This document shows, in pieces, positions 28,951 through 36,980 of a DNA stretch of 64,000 bases. This DNA is from Pseudomonas sp. ATCC PTA-122608 (GTDB lineage: Bacteria > Pseudomonadota > Gammaproteobacteria > Pseudomonadales > Pseudomonadaceae). Position 1 is the stretch's first letter. Each line of letters starts with the position of its first letter. The stretch covers positions 162,098 through 226,097 of the forward strand of contig NZ_LPNO01000013.1 of NCBI RefSeq assembly GCF_001952855.1. Reading direction: 5' to 3'. A program made the position numbers and the translations under genes. Below the pieces are notes generated by a model. It was not told the origin of the DNA. It saw only the letters and a program-made list of their open reading frames with translations, and searched no databases.

Positions 28951-29919
28951 ATGGCCGTGCAGGACCTGCTGTCCCAGGATGAAATCGATGCGCTGCTCCA
29001 CGGCGTCGACGATGGTCTGGTACAGACCGAAATGGCTGCCGAGCCCGGCAGCGTCAAAAGCTACGACCTGACCAGCCAGGATCGCATCGTCCGTGGACGT
29101 ATGCCGACGCTGGAGATGATCAACGAGCGTTTCGCCCGTTACACCCGCATCAGCATGTTCAACATGCTGCGCCGCTCGGCGGACGTGGCGGTGGGCGGTG
29201 TGCAGGTGATGAAGTTCGGTGAATACGTGCACTCGCTGTACGTGCCCACCAGCCTCAACCTGGTCAAGATCAAACCGCTGCGCGGCACCGCGTTGTTCAT
29301 CCTCGACGCCAAGCTGGTGTTCAAGCTGGTGGATAACTTCTTCGGCGGTGACGGCCGTCACGCCAAGATCGAAGGCCGTGAATTCACCCCGACTGAATTG
29401 CGCGTGGTGCGCATGGTGCTGGAGCAGGCCTTCATCGACTTGAAGGAAGCCTGGCAGGCGATCATGGAAGTCAATTTCGAGTACATCAACTCGGAAGTGA
29501 ACCCGGCCATGGCCAACATCGTCGGCCCCAGCGAAGCCATTGTGGTCTCCACCTTCCACATCGAACTCGATGGCGGTGGCGGCGACCTGCACGTGACCAT
29601 GCCGTACTCGATGATCGAGCCGGTGCGCGAAATGCTCGATGCGGGCTTCCAGTCCGACCTCGACGACCAGGACGAACGCTGGGTCAAGGCCCTGCGCGAA
29701 GACCTGCTGGACGTCGACGTGCCCCTGAGCGCCACCGTGGCCCGTCGTCAGTTGCGTTTGCGGGATATTTTGCACATGCAGCCGGGGGATGTGATTCCCG
29801 TCGAACTGCCGGAAGAACTGATCATGCGCGCCAACGGCGTGCCGTCGTTCAAGGTCAAGCTCGGTTCTCACAAAGGCAACCTCGCGTTGCAAGTGATTGA
29901 GCCGATCAACCGTCGCTGA
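28951..29919 (+). CDS. fliM: Flagellar motor switch protein FliM
   Basis: 322 residues. The N-terminal CheY-P docking peptide LLSQDEIDALLHGV (residues 6-19) is intact. The CheC-like middle domain follows (YTRISMFNMLRRSADVAVGGV, GTALFILDAKLVFKLVDNFFGG), and a SpoA domain closes the protein (RQLRLRDILHMQPGDVIPVELP). FliM sits between FliG and FliN in the C ring and sets rotation direction. Confidence 0.98.
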   Translation: MAVQDLLSQDEIDALLHGVDDGLVQTEMAAEPGSVKSYDLTSQDRIVRGRMPTLEMINERFARYTRISMFNMLRRSADVAVGGVQVMKFGEYVHSLYVPTSLNLVKIKPLRGTALFILDAKLVFKLVDNFFGGDGRHAKIEGREFTPTELRVVRMVLEQAFIDLKEAWQAIMEVNFEYINSEVNPAMANIVGPSEAIVVSTFHIELDGGGGDLHVTMPYSMIEPVREMLDAGFQSDLDDQDERWVKALREDLLDVDVPLSATVARRQLRLRDILHMQPGDVIPVELPEELIMRANGVPSFKVKLGSHKGNLALQVIEPINRR

Positions 29920-29953
29920 TCCACACTAATTTCTGCTCCGCCGAGGACATGTA

Positions 29954-30421
29954 ATGGCTACTGAACACGAAAACACTTCCGCCGAAGACCAGGCCCTGGC
30001 TGACGAGTGGGCGGCTGCGCTGGAAGAAACCGGCGATGTCGGCCAGGACGATATCGACGCGCTGCTGGCGGCCGATGCGGCCACCACACCGGTGGGCAAC
30101 CGCCTTCCCATGGAAGAGTTCGGCAGCGTGCCGAAGAACAACGAGCCGGTGACCCTGGACGGTCCGAACCTGGACGTGATCCTCGACATCCCGGTGTCGA
30201 TCTCCATGGAAGTCGGCAGCACAGAAATCAACATCCGCAACCTGCTGCAACTCAACCAGGGTTCGGTGATCGAGCTGGACCGCCTGGCCGGCGAGCCGCT
30301 GGACGTGCTGGTCAACGGCACGCTGATCGCCCATGGCGAAGTGGTGGTGGTCAACGAGAAGTTCGGCATCCGCCTGACCGACGTGATCAGCCCGAGCGAA
30401 CGCATCAAGAAGTTGCGTTGA
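29954..30421 (+). CDS. fliN: Flagellar motor switch protein FliN
   Basis: 155 residues. The C-terminal SpoA domain (about 75-155: NLDVILDIPVSISMEVGSTEINIRNLL, HGEVVVVNEKFGIRLTDVIS) is typical. The N-terminal extension of about 70 residues contains GQDDIDALLAA (30-40), nearly identical to the CheY-docking peptide of FliM. The gene lies between fliM and fliO, with fliO 1 base after the stop. Confidence 0.97.
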   Translation: MATEHENTSAEDQALADEWAAALEETGDVGQDDIDALLAADAATTPVGNRLPMEEFGSVPKNNEPVTLDGPNLDVILDIPVSISMEVGSTEINIRNLLQLNQGSVIELDRLAGEPLDVLVNGTLIAHGEVVVVNEKFGIRLTDVISPSERIKKLR

Positions 30422-30422
30422 T

Positions 30423-30857
30423 ATGAAGCGCTCATTGGTAGGACTGTTATCGACGCTGCCCTTGAGCGTAATGGCAGCAGAACCGGTCGCCCAGGCAGCC
30501 GCACCGGCGCTCGGCAGTGGCGTTGGCGGGCAACTGACCCAGCTGGTGCTGGGCTTGTTGTTGGTGGTGGGGCTGATCTTCGTGCTCGCCTGGGTGTTGC
30601 GCCGCGTACAGCGCATCGGCCCGGGCAATGCTCAGGTGATTGAGCTGGTGGGTTCGCGCGCCCTTGGCCCGCGGGACCGGCTGGTGCTGGTGCAAGTCGG
30701 CGAAGAGCAGATCCTGCTGGGCATCACCCCCGGCCGCATCACACCGTTGCACGTGCTCAAGCAGCCTGTGGAAGTGGCCCAGACCCAAGCGGCCACGCCG
30801 GAATTCGCCCAGCGCCTCATGGAGTTGCTGGGCAAGGATCAGAAGGATAAGAAGTAA
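30423..30857 (+). CDS. fliO: Flagellar biosynthetic protein FliO
   Basis: 144 residues. A signal-like N-terminus ([11 protein letters not shown]), one membrane helix (about 40-60, [19 protein letters not shown]), then a cytosolic FliO domain ([35 protein letters not shown]). FliO assists FliP ring assembly. The stop and the fliP start share one base (TAATG). Confidence 0.94.
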   Translation: MKRSLVGLLSTLPLSVMAAEPVAQAAAPALGSGVGGQLTQLVLGLLLVVGLIFVLAWVLRRVQRIGPGNAQVIELVGSRALGPRDRLVLVQVGEEQILLGITPGRITPLHVLKQPVEVAQTQAATPEFAQRLMELLGKDQKDKK

Positions 30858-31600
30858 TGCGCGTTTTATTGACGCTCATGCTGTTGCTGGCCGCGCCGCT
30901 GGCGTACGCGGCAGACCCGTTGTCGATCCCGGCGATTACTCTGGGCACCAACGCGGCGGGCGCGCAGGAGTATTCGGTCAGCCTGCAGATCCTGCTGATC
31001 ATGACCGCGCTGAGCTTCATCCCGGCGTTCGTGATGCTGATGACCAGTTTCACTCGCATCATCATTGTGTTCTCGATCCTGCGTCAGGCCCTCGGCCTGC
31101 AACAGACGCCGTCGAACCAGATCCTGACCGGCATGGCGTTGTTCCTGACGCTGTTCATCATGGCGCCGGTGTTCGACAAGGTGAACCAGCAAGCCTTGCA
31201 ACCGTACCTGGCGGAGAAAATGACCGCCCAGGATGCGATCGACAAGGCCCAGGGCCCTATCAAGGACTTCATGCTGTCGCAGACCCGTTCCAGCGACCTT
31301 GAGTTGTTCGTGCGGCTGTCCAAGCGTACCGACATCGCCAGCCCCGACATGGCGCCGCTGACCATTCTGGTGCCGGCGTTCGTGACCTCGGAGCTGAAGA
31401 CTGCGTTCCAGATCGGCTTCATGATCTTCATTCCGTTCCTGATCATCGACCTCGTCGTGGCGAGTGTGCTGATGGCCATGGGTATGATGATGCTGTCGCC
31501 GCTGATCATTTCGTTGCCGTTCAAGATCATGCTGTTTGTGTTGGTGGACGGGTGGGCGCTGATTATCGGCACCCTGGCCGGCAGTTTCGGTGGGGTGTAG
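30857..31600 (+). CDS. fliP: Flagellar export gate protein FliP
   Basis: 247 residues. A cleavable signal peptide ([16 protein letters not shown]) and four membrane helices. Motifs [27 protein letters not shown] and [26 protein letters not shown] are highly conserved in type III export gates. FliP forms the pentameric core of the gate with FliQ and FliR. Confidence 0.98.
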   Translation: MRVLLTLMLLLAAPLAYAADPLSIPAITLGTNAAGAQEYSVSLQILLIMTALSFIPAFVMLMTSFTRIIIVFSILRQALGLQQTPSNQILTGMALFLTLFIMAPVFDKVNQQALQPYLAEKMTAQDAIDKAQGPIKDFMLSQTRSSDLELFVRLSKRTDIASPDMAPLTILVPAFVTSELKTAFQIGFMIFIPFLIIDLVVASVLMAMGMMMLSPLIISLPFKIMLFVLVDGWALIIGTLAGSFGGV

Positions 31601-31603
31601 ACG

Positions 31604-31873
31604 ATGACGCCAGAAGTAGCGGTCGACCTGTTTCGTGAAGCCCTGTGGCTGACCACCATGATGGTCGCCGTGCTGGTGGTGCCGAGCCTGTTGGTGGGCC
31701 TGCTGGTGGCGATGTTCCAGGCCGCGACCCAGATCAACGAACAGACCCTGAGCTTCCTGCCGCGCCTGCTGGTGATGCTGATCACCTTGATCGTTGCCGG
31801 CCCGTGGCTGGTGCAAACCTTCATGGAATACATCCTGCAGCTGTACGGCAGTATTCCGCAGTTGATCGGCTGA
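31604..31873 (+). CDS. fliQ: Flagellar export gate protein FliQ
   Basis: 89 residues, two membrane hairpins (LWLTTMMVAVLVVPSLLVGLLVAMFQAATQINEQTL). Size and position are normal. It packs around the FliP-FliR core in the export gate. Three-base gap from fliP and 4-base gap to fliR. Confidence 0.97.
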   Translation: MTPEVAVDLFREALWLTTMMVAVLVVPSLLVGLLVAMFQAATQINEQTLSFLPRLLVMLITLIVAGPWLVQTFMEYILQLYGSIPQLIG

Positions 31874-31877
31874 CCCC

Positions 31878-32663
31878 GTGAATTCGATGCTGGCGTTGAC
31901 CGACACCCAGATCAGCACCTGGGTGGCCTCGTTCATCCTGCCGTTGTTCCGGGTCACGGCGGTGCTGATGACCATGCCGGTGTTCGGTACCACCCTGGTG
32001 CCGCGGCGCATTCGCCTGTATTTCGCGGTGGCAATTACTGTGGTGATTGTGCCGGCGTTGCCGCCGATGCCGCCGGTGAATGCCCTGGACCTCAGCGCGC
32101 TGATGCTGATCGCCGAGCAAATCATCATCGGCGCCTTGATGGGCTTCTCGTTGACGCTGTTCTTCCAGGCCTTCGTGATTGCCGGGCAAATCATCTCGAT
32201 CCAGATGGGCATGGGCTTCGCGTCCATGGTCGACCCCACCAACGGCGTGTCGGTGGCGGTGATCGGGCAGTTCCTGACGATGCTGGTGACCTTGCTGTTC
32301 CTGGCCATGAACGGCCACTTGGTGGTGTTCGAGGTCATGACCGAAAGCTTTACCACCTTGCCGGTGGGCAGCGGGCTGGTGGTCAATCACTTCTGGGAGC
32401 TGGTGGGGCGCCTGAGCTGGGTGCTCGGCGCCTCGTTGCTGCTGGTATTGCCGGCGATCACCGCGCTGCTGGTGGTCAACATCGCTTTTGGCGTGATGAC
32501 CCGGGCGGCGCCGCAGTTGAACATCTTCTCTATCGGTTTCCCGTTGACTCTAGTGCTGGGCATGGGGATTTTCTGGGTCGGCATGGCTGACATTCTCAAT
32601 CAGTATCAACCGCTGGCGACTGACGCCTTGCAGTTCTTACGTGACTTGGCGCGGGCGCGGTAA
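31878..32663 (+). CDS. fliR: Flagellar export gate protein FliR
   Basis: 261 residues beginning at GTG. Six membrane helices, with family motifs LPLFRVTAVLMTMPVFG and GQIISIQMGMGFASMVDP. FliR completes the FliP5Q4R1 export gate. flhB starts 3 bases after the stop. Confidence 0.97.
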   Translation: MNSMLALTDTQISTWVASFILPLFRVTAVLMTMPVFGTTLVPRRIRLYFAVAITVVIVPALPPMPPVNALDLSALMLIAEQIIIGALMGFSLTLFFQAFVIAGQIISIQMGMGFASMVDPTNGVSVAVIGQFLTMLVTLLFLAMNGHLVVFEVMTESFTTLPVGSGLVVNHFWELVGRLSWVLGASLLLVLPAITALLVVNIAFGVMTRAAPQLNIFSIGFPLTLVLGMGIFWVGMADILNQYQPLATDALQFLRDLARAR

Positions 32664-32666
32664 GCC

Positions 32667-33803
32667 ATGGCCGAGAGCGAGAGTGGCCAGGACAAAACAG
32701 AAGACCCCACGGAGAAACGTAAAAAGGACTCCCGGGAAAAGGGCGAGATTGCCCGTTCCAAAGAGCTCAACACCCTGGCGATCATGCTCGCCGGCTCCGG
32801 TGGCCTGCTGATCTACGGCGGTGGTTTGGCCCTGGACCTGATGGAGTTGATGCGCCTGAACTTCTCCCTGCCCCGTGACGTGCTGCTCAGCCCGGGCGCC
32901 ATGGGCCTGTACCTGCTGCACTCCGGCAAGATCGCGATCCTGGCGGTGCAACCGATCCTGATCACCTTGCTGCTGGCCGCACTGATCGGGCCGATTTCCC
33001 TCGGTGGCTGGTTGTTTGCCGCCGGCAGCATGGCGCCCAAATTCAGCCGGATGAACCCGGGGCCCGGGCTCAAGCGGATGTTTTCCACCAAGGCCCTGGT
33101 GGAACTGCTCAAGGCGTTGGCCAAGTTCATCCTGATCCTGTTTGTGGCGTTGACGGTGTTGTCGTCCGACATCGACGACCTGCTGCGCATCGCCCACGAG
33201 CCGATCGAACTGGCGATCATCCATAGCGTGCAAGTGGTGGGCTGGAGTTCGCTGTGGATGGCCTGCGGGTTGATCATCATTGCTGCGGTGGACGCGCCGA
33301 TCCAGCTGTGGGAAAGCCACAAGAAACTGCTGATGACCAAGCAGGAAGTGCGCGACGAGCACAAGGACCAGGAAGGTCGGCCCGAGGTCAAGCAGCGGAT
33401 TCGCCAGCTGCAGCGCGAGATGTCCCAGCGCAAGATGATGGCTGCCGTTCCCGACGCCGACGTGGTTATCACCAACCCGACTCACTATGCCGTGGCGCTT
33501 AAGTACGACCCGGAGAAGGGTGGGGCGCCGATGTTGCTGGCCAAGGGCAGTGATTTCACGGCATTGAAAATCCGTGAGATTGCCGTGGCCAACGACATCC
33601 TGCTGCTGGAATCGCCGGAGTTGGCGCGGTCGATTTTCTACTCCACCGACCTGGACCAGGAGATTCCGGCCGGGTTATACCTGGCGGTGGCTCAGGTGTT
33701 GGCGTACGTGTACCAGATCCGCCAGTACCGCGCGGGCAAGGGCAAGCGGCCGGATCCGCTCAAAGACCTGCCGATTCCCCCGGATTTGCGTCGGGATTCC
33801 TGA
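32667..33803 (+). CDS. flhB: Flagellar export switch protein FlhB
   Basis: 378 residues. N-terminal EDPTEKRKKDSREKGEIARSKEL, four membrane helices (about 35-210), then the cytosolic domain with the autocleavage motif NPTH at residues 270-273 (VVITNPTHYAVALKYDP). Cleavage and contact with FliK switch export from hook to filament proteins. Last gene of the fliL operon. A second, shorter FlhB-like gene lies at 50670. Confidence 0.98.
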   Translation: MAESESGQDKTEDPTEKRKKDSREKGEIARSKELNTLAIMLAGSGGLLIYGGGLALDLMELMRLNFSLPRDVLLSPGAMGLYLLHSGKIAILAVQPILITLLLAALIGPISLGGWLFAAGSMAPKFSRMNPGPGLKRMFSTKALVELLKALAKFILILFVALTVLSSDIDDLLRIAHEPIELAIIHSVQVVGWSSLWMACGLIIIAAVDAPIQLWESHKKLLMTKQEVRDEHKDQEGRPEVKQRIRQLQREMSQRKMMAAVPDADVVITNPTHYAVALKYDPEKGGAPMLLAKGSDFTALKIREIAVANDILLLESPELARSIFYSTDLDQEIPAGLYLAVAQVLAYVYQIRQYRAGKGKRPDPLKDLPIPPDLRRDS

Positions 33804-33828
33804 GTTTTGTAGCGCCTGTGCCGGCCTC

Positions 33829-33911
33829 TTCGCGAGCAAGCCCGCTCCCACATTCGACCGCGTTCCTACCGGGTGTACACGGTCAAATGTGGGAGCGGGC
33901 TTGCTCGCGAA
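33829..33911. repeat. REPIN after flhB
   Basis: TTCGCGAGCAAGCCCGCTCC at the left and the inverse GGAGCGGGCTTGCTCGCGAA at the right, spacer about 31 bases. The REP arms point tail-outward, opposite in order to the other doublets. It lies between the flhB stop and the convergent small gene at 33973. Confidence 0.87.
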
Positions 33912-33972
33912 GGCGTCCGCCCAAACAACAAAAATCCCCCTGAGCGTTCCCGCAATTGCATCTGGCAAACGT

Positions 33973-34245
33973 TTAAATCGCAGGCGAGGGCGCTATGTCA
34001 TCCAGCACCCGATCGGCCAACAGTCGCGCTACCTCAATCAACTGCGCAATCCCCAGCGCGCCTTCCCGTCGCGATCCTTCCAGCTCAAAGGCAAAGTCGC
34101 AGGTCAGGGCATGGGCCGAAGCCAGTGTTTCGGTGAGGTTGACCAGCAAGTCTTCGGCGCTGATGCCGTCGATGACGGTGAATAGTACGACGGGGGAGTT
34201 GTTGGTTTCGGAACCGAGTGGAGGATTTGGTGTGGGTTTAATCAT
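33973..34245 (-). CDS. DUF6124-like small protein (paralogue 1)
   Basis: 90 residues, acidic and mostly helical, no signal or membrane segment. The opening MIKPTPNPPLG and the core LFTVIDGISAEDLLVNLTET match the paralogue at 63515 (VTPNPPE, LFTVSANVETEALLSNAYET). I recall this as the pseudomonad-specific family DUF6124; function unknown. The gene is opposite to its flagellar neighbours and is preceded by a structured leader that masks its ribosome-binding site. It lacks the linker of about 30 residues found in the other copy. Confidence 0.75.
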   Translation of the reverse strand: MIKPTPNPPLGSETNNSPVVLFTVIDGISAEDLLVNLTETLASAHALTCDFAFELEGSRREGALGIAQLIEVARLLADRVLDDIAPSPAI

Positions 34246-34249
34246 TGTG

Positions 34250-34374
34250 AAGCTCCTGAATTAAATGGAGCTGCCACTTATCGCCGCGACGCGATTGGGT
34301 GGTAGCTGTACGCAGGTTCGCGGACCGGGATCAGGAAACCGGCATACCCGAAGGTATCCCGCGCACAGCCACCA
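34250..34374 (-). ncRNA. Candidate structured 5' leader RNA of DUF6124-like gene (copy 1)
   Basis: Read on the minus strand from 34374. P1: GGTGGCTGTGCGC pairs with GCGTACAGCTACC through G-U and Watson-Crick pairs (34361-34374 with 34300-34313). P2 inside: ATACC-TTCG-GGTAT (34344-34357), a UUCG-capped hairpin. P3: CCAC/GTGG enclosing ATCGC/GCGAT (34274-34302). P4: AGCTCC/GGAGCT (34251-34272), which contains the Shine-Dalgarno sequence GGAG 7 bases before the ATG. The same layout occurs at 63876-64000 with compensatory changes. Confidence 0.72.
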
Positions 34375-34763
34375 TGGCGCCGCACAGTAGACGATAAAAA
34401 GGCGTCAACTGAAAGCGGACAATGGCGCTTTGCGCCTGAATTCACTCGGGCCGCGACGCCCGCCCGCTGCGTTTGCAGCGGTGCCCGAAGACTAGAGATC
34501 GACTTTCCCACCAGCAACCCTAAATACCTGTCGGACGTTTCGCCATCTCCCGCGAACGGGCTTGTGTGGCGAGGGAGCTTGCTCCCGCTGGGGTGCGAAG
34601 CGCCCCCAAATAAAGTTATCGCGGTTATTCAGGCAAAACGCGTAAGCCGTTCTGGGGCTGCTGTGCAGCCCAACGGGAGCAAGCTCCCTCGCCTCAGGTG
34701 ATGTGTGTACGGCGGTAGCTCTTTGCTGCCCGCGAGGCCGATCTGCTCCCTCAAGCAAAAGTT
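34375..34763. other. Intergenic stretch between the DUF6124-like gene and the flhA promoter
   Basis: No credible ORF in about 390 bases. It presumably holds the promoter of the minus-strand DUF6124-like gene just upstream (higher coordinates) of its leader. It also contains a REP-like inverted pair of a different sequence family (34567-34693, listed separately) and small palindromes such as GGCGCTTTGCGCC. Base composition is a little lower in GC than the neighbouring genes. Confidence 0.5.
34567..34693. repeat. REP-like inverted pair of a second family
   Basis: GGCGAGGGAGCTTGCTCCCG at the left and the inverse CGGGAGCAAGCTCCCTCGCC at the right, about 88 bases apart between the arms, with inner sequence GGGGTGCGAAGCGCCCC forming its own hairpin. 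The core resembles REP ends but is distinct from the GTGGGAGCGGGCTTGCTCGC type, so a different RAYT family may be involved. Confidence 0.78.
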
Positions 34764-34778
34764 GGAAGGCTTCTTGCA
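34763..34778 (+). promoter_or_regulatory. Sigma-54 promoter of flhA
   Basis: TGGAAGG, CTTC, TTGCA: GG at 34764-34765 and GC at 34776-34777, spacing 12. The -24 element is less conserved (GGAAG for GGCAC), the -12 element is perfect. It lies about 62 bases before flhA. Confidence 0.72.
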
Positions 34779-34839
34779 ATACCGCCTCCAGGACGCCTCC
34801 CGGCGTCAAAAGTTTGCTTCAAGGAAACGAGGAATACCG

Positions 34840-36969
34840 GTGGATCGTTCTCAAATGCTCAACACGGCACGTGGCACCCTGACTGACCTCTCGCGAGGCA
34901 ATCTGGGTGTGCCGTTGTTGTTGCTGGTGATGCTGGCAATGATGATGTTGCCAATGCCGCCGTTCCTGCTGGACGTGTTCTTCACTTTCAACATCGCGCT
35001 GTCTGTGGTCGTGCTGCTGGTGTGTGTGTACGCCCTGCGACCGCTGGATTTCGCGGTATTCCCGACGATTCTGCTGATCGCCACGCTGCTGCGGCTGGCG
35101 CTTAACGTGGCCTCTACCCGGGTGGTGATGCTCCACGGCCAGGACGGCCACGCCGCCGCAGGCAAGGTGATCCAGGCCTTCGGTGAGGTGGTGATCGGCG
35201 GTAACTACGTGGTCGGTATCGTGGTTTTTGCGATCTTGATGATCATCAACTTCGTGGTAGTGACCAAGGGCGCCGGGCGGATTTCCGAGGTGAGCGCGCG
35301 TTTCACCCTCGACGCGATGCCCGGCAAACAGATGGCCATCGACGCCGACCTCAACGCCGGCCTGATCGACCAGAACCAGGCCAAATCCCGCCGTCTTGAA
35401 GTCGCCCAGGAAGCCGAGTTCTACGGTTCCATGGACGGTGCCAGCAAATTCGTGCGCGGTGACGCCATCGCCGGCCTGCTGATTCTGTTTATCAACCTGA
35501 TCGGCGGCATGGCAGTCGGCATCTTCCAGCACGGCATGACCTTCGGCGACGCCGGCAAGGTTTACGCCCTGCTGACCATCGGTGACGGTTTAGTGGCGCA
35601 ATTGCCATCACTGTTGTTATCTACAGCAGCGGCGATCATGGTGACCCGTGCTTCGGGCTCCGAAGACATGGGCAAGCAGATCAGCCGGCAGATGTTTGCT
35701 TCGCCCAAGGCATTGGCCGTGGCGGCGGGCATCATGGCGATCATGGGCATCGTCCCGGGTATGCCGCATTTCTCCTTCTTGAGCATGGCGGCGCTGGCGG
35801 CAGGCGGTGCGTATCTGTTCTGGAAAAAGCAAAACAACATCAAAGTGATTGCCCAGCAGGAAGTCGCACGCCAGCAGGAACTGCTGCCGTCCCCGGCCCG
35901 GGCCCAGGAAACCAAGGAGTTGGGCTGGGACGACGTGACCCCGATCGACATGATCGGCCTGGAAGTCGGCTACCGCCTGATTCCCCTGGTGGATCGCAAC
36001 CAGGGCGGCCAATTGCTGGCGCGGATCAAGGGCGTGCGCAAGAAGCTGTCCCAGGACCTGGGCTTCCTGATGCCCACCGTGCACATCCGCGACAACCTCG
36101 ACCTGGCCCCCAGCGCCTACCGCCTGACCCTGATGGGGGTGATCCTGGCCGAAGCCGAGATCTACCCGGACCGCGAGTTGGCGATCAACCCGGGCCAGGT
36201 GTTCGGTACGCTCAACGGCATTACCGCCAAAGATCCGGCTTTTGGCCTGGAAGCGGTCTGGATCGAAATCAGCCAGCGCAGCCAGGCGCAGTCGCTCGGC
36301 TACACCGTGGTCGACGCCAGCACTGTGGTCGCGACTCACCTCAACCAGATTCTGTACAAGCACTCCCACGAGCTGATTGGCCACGAAGAAGTCCAGCAGC
36401 TCTTGCAATTGCTGGCCAAAGCCTCGCCAAAGCTCGCCGAAGAACTGGTGCCGGGCGTGCTGTCTACCTCGCAACTGCTCAAGGTGCTGCAGGCGCTGTT
36501 GGCCGAACAGGTGCCGGTGCGGGACATTCGCAGCATTGCCGAAGCTATCGCCAACAATGCCGCCAAGAGTCAAGATACTGCCGCCCTGGTGGCCGCAGTG
36601 CGCGTCGGATTGTCGCGTGCAATCGTCCAAAGCATTGTAGGGCTTGACTCCGAGCTGCCTGTGATCACCTTGGAACCAAGGTTGGAACAAATATTGCTCA
36701 ATAGTATTCAGAAGGCTGGGCAGGGCGCTGATGAAGGCGTGTTGCTGGAGCCAAGCATGGCTGAGAAGCTGCAGCGTTCGTTGATTGAGGCCGCGCAGCG
36801 CCAGGAAATGGAAGGCCATCCGGTGATCCTGCTGGTGGCTGGCCCCGTCCGGGCGATGTTGTCGCGGTTTGGACGCCTGGCTATACCGAATTTGCACGTA
36901 TTGGCTTACCAGGAAATTCCTGACAATAAGCAAGTGACTATCGTCGCGACAGTAGGGCCCAACGGCTGA
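34840..36969 (+). CDS. flhA: Flagellar export gate protein FlhA
   Basis: 709 residues from the GTG at 34840 (VDRSQMLNTARG), chosen because GAGGAA precedes it and the length equals the family norm; the longer in-frame reading from 34705 would run across the promoter. N-terminal part has eight membrane helices with the FHIPEP-type loop (GKQMAIDADLNAGLIDQNQAKSRRLEVAQEAEFYGSMDGASKFVRGDAIAG). The C-terminal cytosolic domain (about 360-709) docks chaperone-substrate complexes. Confidence 0.97.
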   Translation: MDRSQMLNTARGTLTDLSRGNLGVPLLLLVMLAMMMLPMPPFLLDVFFTFNIALSVVVLLVCVYALRPLDFAVFPTILLIATLLRLALNVASTRVVMLHGQDGHAAAGKVIQAFGEVVIGGNYVVGIVVFAILMIINFVVVTKGAGRISEVSARFTLDAMPGKQMAIDADLNAGLIDQNQAKSRRLEVAQEAEFYGSMDGASKFVRGDAIAGLLILFINLIGGMAVGIFQHGMTFGDAGKVYALLTIGDGLVAQLPSLLLSTAAAIMVTRASGSEDMGKQISRQMFASPKALAVAAGIMAIMGIVPGMPHFSFLSMAALAAGGAYLFWKKQNNIKVIAQQEVARQQELLPSPARAQETKELGWDDVTPIDMIGLEVGYRLIPLVDRNQGGQLLARIKGVRKKLSQDLGFLMPTVHIRDNLDLAPSAYRLTLMGVILAEAEIYPDRELAINPGQVFGTLNGITAKDPAFGLEAVWIEISQRSQAQSLGYTVVDASTVVATHLNQILYKHSHELIGHEEVQQLLQLLAKASPKLAEELVPGVLSTSQLLKVLQALLAEQVPVRDIRSIAEAIANNAAKSQDTAALVAAVRVGLSRAIVQSIVGLDSELPVITLEPRLEQILLNSIQKAGQGADEGVLLEPSMAEKLQRSLIEAAQRQEMEGHPVILLVAGPVRAMLSRFGRLAIPNLHVLAYQEIPDNKQVTIVATVGPNG

Positions 36970-36980
36970 GGTAGTGGGAT

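Noticed and set aside
33829-33911. CRISPR-like repeat units
   Set aside because: The repeats are inverted pairs with palindromic cores, scattered singly, not direct repeats with regular spacers; they are REPINs.
34705-34839. Upstream extension of flhA
   Set aside because: It would cross the sigma-54 box and lacks a ribosome site; GTG 34840 gives the normal 709 residues.
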